Both the position numbers and the translations under genes were made by a program. 64,000 nucleotides of DNA from Pseudoclavibacter sp. 13-3 (GTDB lineage: Bacteria; Actinomycetota; Actinomycetes; Actinomycetales; Microbacteriaceae): positions 186,001 through 250,000 of the forward strand of contig NZ_JAJOZT010000001.1 in assembly GCF_021168475.1 (NCBI RefSeq), read 5' to 3'. The first letter of the stretch is position 1, and the number at the start of each line of letters is the position of its first letter. The notes below the pieces were generated by a model, which was not told where the DNA came from, made no database searches, and saw only the letters and a list, made by a program, of their open reading frames with translations. Of this stretch, positions 9,698 through 18,111 are shown piece by piece.

Positions 9698-11457
9698 GCG
9701 ACCACCCCGCTGCGCTGGTCATCCGTCGTCGAGGAGTCATCTGCTCCGGCATCGCCCAGACCCCCCGCAGGGCTCGCCGGCTGGGCTGCGACGCACACCC
9801 GAGCATCCGCCGCAGCGATCACGCGCGGGCGATGACTGATGGCGATCACGACACGACCGTCGCGGGCGACCGTGTGCATGCCGGCGATCATGTCACGCTC
9901 GGTCTGCTCGTCGACGGCGCTGGTCGGCTCGTCGAGCAGCACGATCCTGCAGTCGCGCGAGAACGCCCGGTAGTAGGCGCGCGCGATGCAGACGCGCTGG
10001 GCCTGGCCGCCCGAGATGCCGCCGCCGATGGGGTCGATCATCTGGTCGGGGTCGAGTCGGCCGGCGCCCGCCAGCCGCAGGCACCGCCTCACTTGTTCGG
10101 GGTCGGCGGGTTCGTCTGGATCGACCCCGAGGGCGACATTGGTGGCGATCGTGCCGGGAAAGAGGTCGCTCTGCTGCCCGGCCCACGCGATGTTAGCGCG
10201 CAGCGGCGCGTCGCGTGCGAGATCGATGCGCCCGGCCTGCCAGCTCACCGCACCGGTCGCCGGCGCGAAGCCCAGAAGCGCTGCGAACACACTGCTCTTT
10301 CCCGCTCCAGACGGCCCGCTCACCACGGTGAGCTGCCCTGCCTCGGCGCGCAGTGACACGGGCTGCAGCTCGACGTCGCCCCGCGTGACGCGCACGTCGT
10401 CGAGTCTGAGACTCGAGGTCGGCTCGGCGGATGCCATGGTCACATCGTCGGTCGCCCAGCGGAGAGAGGGCGTCGGGTGCGTCGCGGCCCCGGGCTCGGG
10501 CTCGGGTTCGTCGAGCACGCTCAGCGCGTCGTCGGCGGCCGAGATGCCCTCAGTGGCCGCATGATAGTGCGACCCCACCAGGCGCAGCGGCGAGAAGGCC
10601 TCGGGTGCGATCAGCAGCACGAACAGGCCGGTGTACAGGTCGATCCCTCCCCCGATGAGGCGCGTGCCGATCGAGACGGCGACCAGGGCCACCGCCAGAG
10701 TCGAGGCGAGCTCCAGGACGAAGCCCGACATGAACGAGATGCCCAGCACACGCATGGTGCGCTGCCGGTAGCGATCGGTCACCGCCGAGATCACGTCACG
10801 CTGGTGCCACTGACGCCCGAAGACTTTGAGCGTGGAGAGCCCGGTGACGACGTCGACGAAGTGCCCGGAGAGCGTCCGAGAGGCCTCCCACTCCGAGTTC
10901 TGCACCCGCTGGGTGTACCAGCCGATCAGGATCATGAAGACAGGGATCAGCGGCAGGGTGATGCCCACGGTGATGGCGGAGGGCAGGTCTTCGCGCCAGA
11001 GGACGACGAGGAAGACCGGCACCGAGATGGCGGTGAGCACGAGCTGCGGCAGAAACTTCGAGAAATAGCCGTCGAGGGCGTCGAGACCGCGCCCGTAGAC
11101 CGTGGTCAGCTGCGGGGCCGAGCGGCTGCTCAGCCAGGCCGGGCCGAGTGCGGCGAACTTCTGCGCCATCTGCTCGCGCAGCTGCGCCTTGACCGTTGCC
11201 GCGGCGACCTCGGACGAGACGTTCCAGGCATAGGCCAGCAGGGCGCGCAGGCCCTGTGCGACCGCGGCGAGGCCGACCAGACGCAGGCTCTCGCCCCACG
11301 TGAGGTGCTGCATGAGCGCACCGGCCACGCACTGGGCCACAGCCCACGAGAAGACCAGGATGCAGGCGATCTGCAGCAGACCGATGAGCCCGCTGACGAG
11401 CAGATAGCCTCGTGCAGCCGTTGCCCGGCGCAGCAGCCGGGGGTCGATGGGTTTGAT
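9694..11457 (-). CDS. cydD: Thiol reductant ABC exporter subunit CydD, with non-standard start codon
   Basis: Partner of CydC. The nucleotide-binding domain has Walker A GPSGAGKSS, signature ISGGQAQRV and Walker B IVLLDEPTSAVD; the transmembrane part holds the typical YTQRVQNSEWEAS coupling segment. The first canonical start is GTG at 11340, but the open frame continues upstream with clear CydD-like sequence (KPIDPRLLRRATAARGYLLV) including the first membrane helix. It is limited by a TGA at 11461-11463. In that space there is no ATG, GTG or TTG. A perfect Shine-Dalgarno, GAGGTGA, is followed by acg and then ATC (11455-11457) exactly where ATG AAA CCC would be expected. I therefore set the start at the ATC; a sequence error or mutated start is equally possible. 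Confidence 0.85.
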   Translation of the reverse strand: MKPIDPRLLRRATAARGYLLVSGLIGLLQIACILVFSWAVAQCVAGALMQHLTWGESLRLVGLAAVAQGLRALLAYAWNVSSEVAAATVKAQLREQMAQKFAALGPAWLSSRSAPQLTTVYGRGLDALDGYFSKFLPQLVLTAISVPVFLVVLWREDLPSAITVGITLPLIPVFMILIGWYTQRVQNSEWEASRTLSGHFVDVVTGLSTLKVFGRQWHQRDVISAVTDRYRQRTMRVLGISFMSGFVLELASTLAVALVAVSIGTRLIGGGIDLYTGLFVLLIAPEAFSPLRLVGSHYHAATEGISAADDALSVLDEPEPEPGAATHPTPSLRWATDDVTMASAEPTSSLRLDDVRVTRGDVELQPVSLRAEAGQLTVVSGPSGAGKSSVFAALLGFAPATGAVSWQAGRIDLARDAPLRANIAWAGQQSDLFPGTIATNVALGVDPDEPADPEQVRRCLRLAGAGRLDPDQMIDPIGGGISGGQAQRVCIARAYYRAFSRDCRIVLLDEPTSAVDEQTERDMIAGMHTVARDGRVVIAISHRPRVIAAADARVCVAAQPASPAGGLGDAGADDSSTTDDQRSGVVA

Positions 11458-11570
11458 CGTTCACCTCGTGTTCGAAGATATCGGCGCAGACGGAAGAACC
11501 GCTCCCCTCGCCTGCCACAACAGTGTAGTCGTGCAGTCGAGCGAAGCGGTTCGTTCCGGCTGGTGTGGCG

Positions 11571-12605
11571 TCAGTGTGCCAGAGTCGCGTGCTCGATGTC
11601 GACGCGGCGAACGCGCTTGCGGAACACCCAGTATGTCCACCCCTGGTAGAGCAGCACGACCGGCAGGGCGAACACCGCCACCCAGGTCATGAACGAGAGG
11701 GTGTTCGTCGAACTCGAGGCGTTCGTGAGCGTCAGGCTGTGCTCGAGTCCGTACGTGCTCGGCATCACCATGTGCTCCGGGTAGCTGGTGAACAGCACCA
11801 TCCACAGCGCCAGCACGGCGAAGACGACGGTGAGCGCCGTGAACGTGAAGCCGAGGCCGTCGCGTTCGATCCAGTTGCACCAGTAGCTGATGATCAGCGT
11901 CACCGCGGCCAGCAGCGAGAGCACGAGCACGATCGGCGAGAAGTGGGCGATGTTGGTCCACAGCAGGAAGAGCGCTGCCACCACGATCGTGATCAGGCCG
12001 AGTGTGCGGCCCAGACGATGCGCACGAGCTTTGACCTTGCCGTCGGTCTTCAGGGCGACGAACTGCACGCCGTGCGTGAAGAAGAGCAGCAGGGTCGTGA
12101 GGCCGCCCAGCAGGGCATACGGGTTGAGCAGCGTCAGCAGCGTGCCCTGGTAGACGAACGAGTGCTCGACCTTGAGAATCGGCAGCCCGTTGACGATGTT
12201 CGCCACTGCCACGCCCCACAGCAGCGCCGGTACGGCAGAGCCGATCACGATGAACCAGTCGAACCACTTGCTCCAGTTCTCGTGGTGACCCTGATGGCGG
12301 TATTCGAACGAGACGCCGCGCAGGATCAAGGCGATCAGGATGAGCACCAGGGCCAGGTACGCGCCGCTGAAGAGCGTGGCATACCACTCGGGGAAGGCGG
12401 CGAACAGGCAGGCACCGGCGACGATCACCCAGGTCTCGTTGAGATCCCAGACCGGGCCGATCGTGTTGATGATCTGCCGGCGCTCGGTGTCGTTCTTGCC
12501 GAGGAAGGGCAGTGACATACCCACGCCGAAGTCGAAGCCGTCGAGCACGAAGTAGCCGACGAACAACACCCCGACGATGAAGAACCAGAGAATTTCGAGA
12601 GTCAT
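11571..12605 (-). CDS. cydB: Cytochrome bd oxidase subunit II
   Basis: Membrane subunit of the quinol:O2 oxidoreductase. The 344-residue protein opens MTLEILWFFIVGVLFVGYF and contains DGFDFGVGM and the conserved NETWVIVAGACLFAAFPEWY block, with about eight or nine membrane helices. ATG at 12605 has a GGAG upstream and lies 19 bases after the cydA stop. Acts with CydA in low-oxygen respiration. The 113-base gap to cydD contains nothing I recognise besides the cydD ribosome-binding site. Confidence 0.96.
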   Translation of the reverse strand: MTLEILWFFIVGVLFVGYFVLDGFDFGVGMSLPFLGKNDTERRQIINTIGPVWDLNETWVIVAGACLFAAFPEWYATLFSGAYLALVLILIALILRGVSFEYRHQGHHENWSKWFDWFIVIGSAVPALLWGVAVANIVNGLPILKVEHSFVYQGTLLTLLNPYALLGGLTTLLLFFTHGVQFVALKTDGKVKARAHRLGRTLGLITIVVAALFLLWTNIAHFSPIVLVLSLLAAVTLIISYWCNWIERDGLGFTFTALTVVFAVLALWMVLFTSYPEHMVMPSTYGLEHSLTLTNASSSTNTLSFMTWVAVFALPVVLLYQGWTYWVFRKRVRRVDIEHATLAH

Positions 12606-12624
12606 TTGATCAAATCTCCATTAC

Positions 12625-14109
12625 CTAGTACGTGATCGCCAGTTTGTGGGGATCGACCTCTGCGGTCTCATCCCCGCTGTCGAGTTCGTCGAACTCCGGT
12701 GGTCCGTCCTGTGCTGCCTTCTTGATGAGTTTGAACTCGACCACGGCAAGAGACCCGTAGACCAGGGTGAACAGAGCCAGCGACAGGCCGACCGACCAGG
12801 CCGGGACGTTCGGCGAGACGGCGCTCTCCGTCGTCATCAGGCCGAAGACGATCCAGGGCTGACGCCCCATCTCAGTGAAGACCCAGCCGACCAGGTTGGC
12901 GACCAGCGGCACCGGTGCAGCCCAGATGGCGACCCTCCAGAACCAGTCGGGAACGGTGATCGTGCTCTTCTTGCGGGTGAGCCACAGCGCCACGAGGGCG
13001 ATGAGCGCGGCGAATGCGCCCAGGCCCATCATCCAGCGGAAGCTCCAGTAGGTGATCCAGATGATCGGCATGAACGAGCCGCTCGAGGGGCAGGTCAGCG
13101 CGGCGTTGGCGGCATCCGTGCAGAACTGCTGCGTGTACTGGGCCTGCAGATTCGTCAGGCCCTCGACCGTGCCGTTGAAGGTGTGCGTCGACAGGAACGA
13201 CAACAGGTAGGGAACGCGCAGCGAGAACAGCTCGCTGTGACCGTCGGGAGTGCCCAGGGTGAAGATCGAGAACGAGGCGTCGGCACCCGTGCTGGTCTGG
13301 TACATGGCCTCGGCGGCAGCCATCTTCATGGGCTGCGTCTCGACCATTGCGATGCCGAGCTGATCACCGCTGATGAACGTGCCGACGAACCCGGCGAGCA
13401 CCGACCAGGCACCGATCTTCAGGCCGGTGCGCATGGTCTCGACGTGCTGATTGCGCCGCAGGTGGTAGGCGCACACCGCGACGATGACGGCCCCCGCGAA
13501 CACGACTGCACCCGTGATCGCATGCGGAAATGCTGAGACCGCGACCGGATTCGTGAGCACTTTGCCGATGTCGGTCAGCTCGGCGCGTCCACGGTTCGGG
13601 TTCAGCTCGTAGCCGACCGGATTCTGCATGAACGAGTTGGCGGCGATGATGAAGTATGCCGACAGAATGGTCGCGATCGACGTCAACCACGCCGAAGCGA
13701 GGTGCACACCCTTCGACACCTTGTTCCAGCCGAAGATCCAGACGCCGATGAACGTGGCCTCCAGGAAGAAGGCGAAGAGCCCCTCCATGGCGAGCGGTGC
13801 GCCGAAGATGTCTCCGACGAAGCGCGAGTACTCCGACCAGTTCAGCCCGAACTGGAACTCCTGGACGATGCCCGTCACGACGCCCATGGCGAAGTTGATC
13901 AGGAAGATCTTGCCGAAGAGCTTTGTGAGCTTCAGGTACTTCACCTTGCCGGTGCGCACCCAGGCGGTCTGAATAATCGCGACGATGAGCATCAGCCCGA
14001 TCGTCAGCGGCACGAACAGGTAGTGGTACAGAGTCGTCAGCCCGAACTGCCAGCGCGCCAGCGCCAGCGCCGTGGGGTCGCTCTGCAACACGGCCAATGT
14101 CTCGGTCAT
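12625..14109 (-). CDS. cydA: Cytochrome bd oxidase subunit I
   Basis: Catalytic subunit that oxidises quinol and reduces O2 through haems b558, b595 and d. Of 494 residues, His29 in LYHYLFVPLTIG matches the E. coli His19 haem ligand, and the conserved GRQPW motif lies in WVFTEMGRQPWIV; its Met is in the place of the haem b558 ligand. The length fits the short Q-loop class found in Actinobacteria and Firmicutes. The ATG start has AGAGGAA six bases upstream. First gene of cydABDC, with an operator-rich promoter just upstream. Confidence 0.97.
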   Translation of the reverse strand: MTETLAVLQSDPTALALARWQFGLTTLYHYLFVPLTIGLMLIVAIIQTAWVRTGKVKYLKLTKLFGKIFLINFAMGVVTGIVQEFQFGLNWSEYSRFVGDIFGAPLAMEGLFAFFLEATFIGVWIFGWNKVSKGVHLASAWLTSIATILSAYFIIAANSFMQNPVGYELNPNRGRAELTDIGKVLTNPVAVSAFPHAITGAVVFAGAVIVAVCAYHLRRNQHVETMRTGLKIGAWSVLAGFVGTFISGDQLGIAMVETQPMKMAAAEAMYQTSTGADASFSIFTLGTPDGHSELFSLRVPYLLSFLSTHTFNGTVEGLTNLQAQYTQQFCTDAANAALTCPSSGSFMPIIWITYWSFRWMMGLGAFAALIALVALWLTRKKSTITVPDWFWRVAIWAAPVPLVANLVGWVFTEMGRQPWIVFGLMTTESAVSPNVPAWSVGLSLALFTLVYGSLAVVEFKLIKKAAQDGPPEFDELDSGDETAEVDPHKLAITY

Positions 14110-14145
14110 GTGCGTTCCTCTTCACTTCGGTGAAATAGTCGGTCT

Positions 14146-14172
14146 CCGACACCTGTCGGCGACACCTGTTGG
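14146..14172. repeat. Tandem 13-bp repeat in the cydA leader
   Basis: Two adjacent copies of cgacacctgtYgg (14147-14159 and 14160-14172) lie just downstream of the cydA -10 box. The first is also part of a perfect inverted repeat, CCGACA-cc-TGTCGG (14146-14159). Likely a second operator or an RNA structure at the 5' end of the cyd transcript. Confidence 0.5.
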
Positions 14173-14174
14173 AG

Positions 14175-14203
14175 ACGTTACTCCGGCTTGTATACAAGTG
14201 CAA
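14175..14203 (-). promoter_or_regulatory. cydA promoter with palindromic operator in the spacer
   Basis: Reading the minus strand, TTGCAC (14198-14203) and TAACGT (14175-14180) are 17 bp apart. The spacer contains the perfect 12-bp palindrome CTTGTATACAAG (14187-14198), which overlaps the -35 by one base. The core TTGTATACAA fits the FadR-subfamily GntR consensus (t.GTa.tAC.a). A bound repressor here would block polymerase. The regulator is unknown; a GntR/FCD gene lies 2.1 kb away. Confidence 0.6.
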
Positions 14204-14274
14204 AGTAGACGACCCTAACCTGTGCCGGATCGGGGCGACTTCGCTCAGATCACGGCTCGGCGAAGCCTCGGCAG

Positions 14275-14357
14275 CTCGCCGGCACGGCGAGAGCCGGCAT
14301 CCGAGTCAACGCTGTGTCGTCACCGGAGATGAGCCGGATGAACAGGATGAACAGGAT
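14275..14357. other. Hairpin and short tandem repeat between helicase gene and cyd promoter
   Basis: A 7-bp stem with a 3-nt loop (ctcgccg-gca-cggcgag, 14275-14291) may end helicase transcription. Closer to the helicase stop, the 9-bp unit ggatgaaca is repeated twice plus four bases (14336-14357). No function is evident for the repeat. Confidence 0.35.
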
Positions 14358-14368
14358 CGGGCCGTACG

Positions 14369-16159
14369 TCAGCGGCGGCCGCGGTGCATCCAGCCGCGCA
14401 CGGTCTGCAGCCGCTTCTGCAGCTGCCCGAGATCTGCCTGAGGCACGGCCGGGCCGCCGCTGATGCGGCGGAGTCTGGAATGGATGCTGCTGTGCGACTC
14501 ACCGCTGATCTGCGCCCAGACAGACACCGCCTGGTGGAGTTCGGCGCGCTTGGCCTTCAGCTGTTTGAAGAGCGGCTCGCTGGAAGCCGCCTCGGTCTGG
14601 GGCGACGACGCTGCGGTGCGCTGTTTGCGCTTGGTGATCTCGTCTTGGTGCGAACGGAGCAGCGAGCGCACCTGGTCGGGTTCGAGCAGTCCGGGAAAAC
14701 CGAGGAAGTCCTGCTCTTCGAGACTGTCGGCTTCGGCGCCCGAGCCGAACTCATCGCCTTCGAAGAGCACACGATCGAAAGCGGCCTGCGCCTCGAGAGG
14801 TTCGAAGTCGACGCCGTCCAGCAGATCGGCTGAGGCCGATTCGCGCTGGTTCGCCTGTTCGAGCAGCGAGTCTTCAAGGCCGTCGTCGTCGCGATCTCTG
14901 GGCCCGCCGAGAACGTGATCTCGCTCGACCTCGAGCTCATGGGCCAGACCGACGAGGCCGGGCACGCTCGGCAGAAAGATCGTCGCCGTCTCGCCGCGCT
15001 TGCGGGCTCGCACGAAACGGCCGATCACCTGTGCGAAGAAGAGCGGCGTGCTGGCACTCGTGGCATAGACGCCGACGGCCAGCCTGGGCACGTCGACGCC
15101 CTCTGACACCATGCGCACTGCGACCATCCAGCGCTGCTGCCCCGCTGAGAACTCTTCGATGCGATCGCTGGCGCCGTCTTCGTCGCTCAGCACGATGGTT
15201 GCAGACTCCCCCGTGATCTGCCTGAGGATGCCGGCGTAGGCCCGGGCCTGCGTCTGGTCGGTGGCGATCACGAGGCCGCCCGCGTCGGGCACCCCGCGAC
15301 GCACCTGCGTCAGCCGCGCATCTGCCGCACGCAGCACCGAACCGATCCAGTCGCTGCGCGGGTCGAGCGCAGTGCGCCAGGCCTGGGCGATGATGTCTTT
15401 GGTCGCGGGTGCGGCAAGATCGGCGCTCATCTCGTCACCGCTGCGAGAACGCCACCGCATGTTGCCGGCGTAGGTCAGAAAGATCACCGGCCGCACCACG
15501 CCGTCGTGCAGCGCGCGACCGTAGCCGTACGTGTAGTCGGCACGTGAGATCTTCGAGCCGTCAGGCTGAGGCTCATACGTGACGAAGGGAATCTGGGCCT
15601 CGTCAGAGCGGAAGGGTGTTCCCGTGAGGCAGACCCGTCTCGTCGCGTGCGCGTAGGCCTCGCGGATCGCGTCGCCCCAGCTCAGCGCGTCGCCGCCGTG
15701 GTGCACCTCGTCGAGGATCACGAGTGTGCGCTTCGCCTCGGCCAGCGCTCTGTGCACCTCGACGTTGGCCGCGACCTGTGCGTAGGTCGCCGTCACGCCG
15801 ACGTAGTGCGACCCGAAGACCCGATCGGCGTTGCGAAAGTTCGGGTCGAGGCGGATGAGGGCTCGCTCGGCTGCCTCGGCCCACTGCCGTTTGAGGTGCT
15901 CGGTGGGGGCCACGACCAGCACTCGATCGATGACGCCCTGATCGAGCAGGCCCGCGGCCAGCTGCAGCGCGAACGTGGTCTTGCCGGCACCCGGCGTGGC
16001 GGCGGCCAGAAAGTCTCGCGGCTGCTCGGCGAAGTAGTGCTCGAGGGCCTCGGCCTGCCAGGCGCGCAGACGACTCGCGGTGCCTCGTGCCGCCCGGCGC
16101 GGGTAGGCCGGGGGCAGATCGCGGGCAGACGCGTTGCCGAAGTCGATTGGGGGGTGCAC
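14369..16159 (-). CDS. SF2 DEAD/DEAH-box helicase (ComF/UvrB-type architecture)
   Basis: ATP-dependent nucleic-acid helicase of unknown exact role, of a type widely seen in Actinobacteria. Motif I is TPGAGKTTFALQLAAG, motif II DEVHHGGDA, motif III LTGTPFR, and motif VI lies near FFAQVIGRFVRARKRGE. The C-terminal 150 residues are acidic, then a charged helical region. I prefer GTG at 16159 (596 residues): a TACAAT box (16167-16172) stands 7 nt upstream, as for other leaderless genes here. An ATG at 16189 would add ten residues and has only a poor ribosome-binding site. Transcribed away from gntR. No defence-type partner genes are next to it. Confidence 0.85.
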   Translation of the reverse strand: MHPPIDFGNASARDLPPAYPRRAARGTASRLRAWQAEALEHYFAEQPRDFLAAATPGAGKTTFALQLAAGLLDQGVIDRVLVVAPTEHLKRQWAEAAERALIRLDPNFRNADRVFGSHYVGVTATYAQVAANVEVHRALAEAKRTLVILDEVHHGGDALSWGDAIREAYAHATRRVCLTGTPFRSDEAQIPFVTYEPQPDGSKISRADYTYGYGRALHDGVVRPVIFLTYAGNMRWRSRSGDEMSADLAAPATKDIIAQAWRTALDPRSDWIGSVLRAADARLTQVRRGVPDAGGLVIATDQTQARAYAGILRQITGESATIVLSDEDGASDRIEEFSAGQQRWMVAVRMVSEGVDVPRLAVGVYATSASTPLFFAQVIGRFVRARKRGETATIFLPSVPGLVGLAHELEVERDHVLGGPRDRDDDGLEDSLLEQANQRESASADLLDGVDFEPLEAQAAFDRVLFEGDEFGSGAEADSLEEQDFLGFPGLLEPDQVRSLLRSHQDEITKRKQRTAASSPQTEAASSEPLFKQLKAKRAELHQAVSVWAQISGESHSSIHSRLRRISGGPAVPQADLGQLQKRLQTVRGWMHRGRR

Positions 16160-16340
16160 GGCAGAGATTGTACCCGCAGCCGACGACATCCGCCTGCCCG
16201 ATCATCGCTGACATCGCCACCTGCAGCCGGTGTTTCCGGCGGTCTGCGGCACGCCCTCCGGCATTTCGCCGGGACTGTCCTATTATGATCACGGCGGTCA
16301 TCGGCGACTGCCCCGACGCGGGATCCTGAGGGAGAACACG

Positions 16341-17066
16341 ATGACCGAGCAGCAGACGAACAGCAAGGCGTTGCAGGCACGCGACGCCATCAAGCGATCG
16401 ATCGCCGCAGGCAGACTGCAGGCGGGCCAGCGCCTGGTCATCTCGCAGCTGGCTCGCGAGCTCAAGATGTCGCCCGTTCCGGTTCGCGAGGCCATCCGTC
16501 TGCTCGAATCAGAGGGTCTGGTCACATTCGCTCACAACGTGGGCGCGCAGGTCACCGACTTCCGCCCGCAGGAATACCGGCACATGATGTCGACGCTCTC
16601 GGTGCTCGAAGGCGCGGCCGTCGCCCAGACCGTGCCGCACATCCGCCAGCAGACCATCGACGAGGCCCGCTTCTACAATCGGCACCTGATCGAGGCGCTC
16701 AAGGCATCGCGGTTCGCCGAGGCCAACCGGTTCAGCACGCTCTTCCACCGCGTGCTCTACCGCGACTGCCCCAACCGGTACCTGATGCAGACGCTCAACG
16801 AGGGGTGGGCGAAGGCCGCCGCCGTGAAGGGCGCTGTCTTCGGTCTGCTGCCCGGGCGTGTCGACGGCCTGGTCGAAGAGCACGAGCACCTGTTGCAGAT
16901 GCTCGAGAAGAAGAACTCCCCCGATGAGGTCGAGGCGTTCATCCGCGCCCATCGAGAGCGCAACACCGAGGCCTACCTGCGCTACGCCCAGCAGGCGCTC
17001 AGTGATCGCGCTGCCACAGGAGGGCCTCGGCCTGCCGGATCATCGTCACGTCCTCGCGAGTCCTGA
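16341..17066 (+). CDS. GntR-family transcriptional regulator (FadR/FCD subfamily)
   Basis: DNA-binding regulator with an N-terminal winged helix (residues about 8-75, including SQLARELKMSPVPVREAIRLLESEGLV) and an all-helical FCD ligand-binding domain. His residues in the FCD region (FHRVLYRD, EEHEHLL, AHRERN) fit a metal/organic-acid pocket. ATG at 16341 has GAGGGAGA seven to eight bases upstream. The last 22 codons overlap the convergent ackA gene, giving a Pro/Ser/Arg-rich tail that is not family sequence. Ligand unknown. Candidate targets are the neighbouring ackA-pta or cyd operons, on position and on the FadR-type palindrome at cydA. Confidence 0.88.
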   Translation: MTEQQTNSKALQARDAIKRSIAAGRLQAGQRLVISQLARELKMSPVPVREAIRLLESEGLVTFAHNVGAQVTDFRPQEYRHMMSTLSVLEGAAVAQTVPHIRQQTIDEARFYNRHLIEALKASRFAEANRFSTLFHRVLYRDCPNRYLMQTLNEGWAKAAAVKGAVFGLLPGRVDGLVEEHEHLLQMLEKKNSPDEVEAFIRAHRERNTEAYLRYAQQALSDRAATGGPRPAGSSSRPRES

Positions 17067-18111
17067 CGAGGATGATCGCGGCCGACGACCCCTCGGTCTG
17101 AATCTGGCTGTTCATCTCGTTGCGCTGATTGAGGCGCTCGTCGAAACGCACGCCCAGCGGTCGCAGTCGTTCGAGCACGAGCGCGCGAGCAGCTGGTGAG
17201 TTCTCACCGATGCCACCGCTGAACACCAGGGCGTCGAGACCGCCCGCCGCGATCGTCATCTGGCCGATCATGCCCGCGGCACGATGCGCCCAGACGGCCA
17301 GCGCCAGCTGCGCCGAGGGCTCCGCGGCGTGTGCACGCTTGACGATGTTGCCCATGTGCGTGTCGCCGGCGAGGCCGAGCAGTCCCGACTGGCGCTCAAG
17401 CCGCGAGATGACCTCGCGCACGCTGAGACCTGTGTTGGCCACGAGCCATGCCGAGACCGCCGGGTCGATCGTGCCCGAACGAGTCGACATGACCAGCCCC
17501 TCGAGCGGGGTGAAGCCCATCGTCGTGTCCACGCTGTGACCGTCGCGCACCGCCGTCAGCGAGGCGCCGGAACCGAGATGTGCGCTGACGATATGCAGCT
17601 CGGAGAGATCGCGACCGAGGAGGCGTGCCGCTTCGCGCACGTTGTACTCGTGTGCGAGACCGTGGAAGCCGAACCGACGCACGCCGAGGCCCTCACGCCA
17701 TTCACGAGGAATCGCATAGGTGTAGGCCTCGGCGGGCATTCTGGCGTGGAATGCGGTGTCGAAGCAGGCGATCTGCGTCGCCTCTGGCAGCAGCGCGCGC
17801 AGGCGCTCCAGCGTCGCCACCGAAGGCGGCTGGTGCAGCGGCGCCAGATCGGTGAGCTCTTCGATGCCGGCCATCACCTTGTCGTCGACGATCGCGGCCT
17901 CACCGAAGAGTCGCCCGCCGTGCACCACGCGATGCACCACGACCTCGATGTCGCCGCTGACCGACGAGAAGTCGGCGATGAGCTCGGCCCACGCGTCGTC
18001 GGTGATCTCGGCCGGCGGCGTCGCAACCGTTCGGTTGTAGACGACTTCGTCCTGGTCGGCGACGCTCAGCTTCAGGCTCGACGAGCCCGCGTTCACCAGC
18101 AGCATGCTCAT
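16999..18111 (-). CDS. ackA: Acetate kinase
   Basis: Makes acetate and ATP from acetyl phosphate and ADP. ASKHA-fold motifs are clear: NAGSSSLKLS at residues 7-16, FDTAFHARMP near 115-124 (acetate-binding), GFHGLAHEY, and the phosphate/adenosine segments HLGSGASLTAV and FSGGIGENS. The 370-residue length is slightly shorter than the usual 395-400. Start ATG at 18111 overlaps the pta stop by 4 nt. Its 3' end overlaps the convergent gntR by 68 bp. Confidence 0.96.
   Translation of the reverse strand: MSMLLVNAGSSSLKLSVADQDEVVYNRTVATPPAEITDDAWAELIADFSSVSGDIEVVVHRVVHGGRLFGEAAIVDDKVMAGIEELTDLAPLHQPPSVATLERLRALLPEATQIACFDTAFHARMPAEAYTYAIPREWREGLGVRRFGFHGLAHEYNVREAARLLGRDLSELHIVSAHLGSGASLTAVRDGHSVDTTMGFTPLEGLVMSTRSGTIDPAVSAWLVANTGLSVREVISRLERQSGLLGLAGDTHMGNIVKRAHAAEPSAQLALAVWAHRAAGMIGQMTIAAGGLDALVFSGGIGENSPAARALVLERLRPLGVRFDERLNQRNEMNSQIQTEGSSAAIILVRTREDVTMIRQAEALLWQRDH

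Noticed and set aside
9694-11340. cydD beginning at GTG 11340
   Set aside because: This would delete the conserved N-terminus and first membrane helix, and there is no ribosome-binding site before it; a perfect one lies 120 bases upstream.
14169-14441. 90-codon plus-strand ORF across the cyd-helicase gap
   Set aside because: It starts inside the cydA promoter, has no ribosome-binding site and overlaps the helicase 3' end antisense.
14369-16159. SF2 helicase as part of a defence island
   Set aside because: No nuclease, methylase or other defence gene is near; flanks are cyd and ackA-pta genes.
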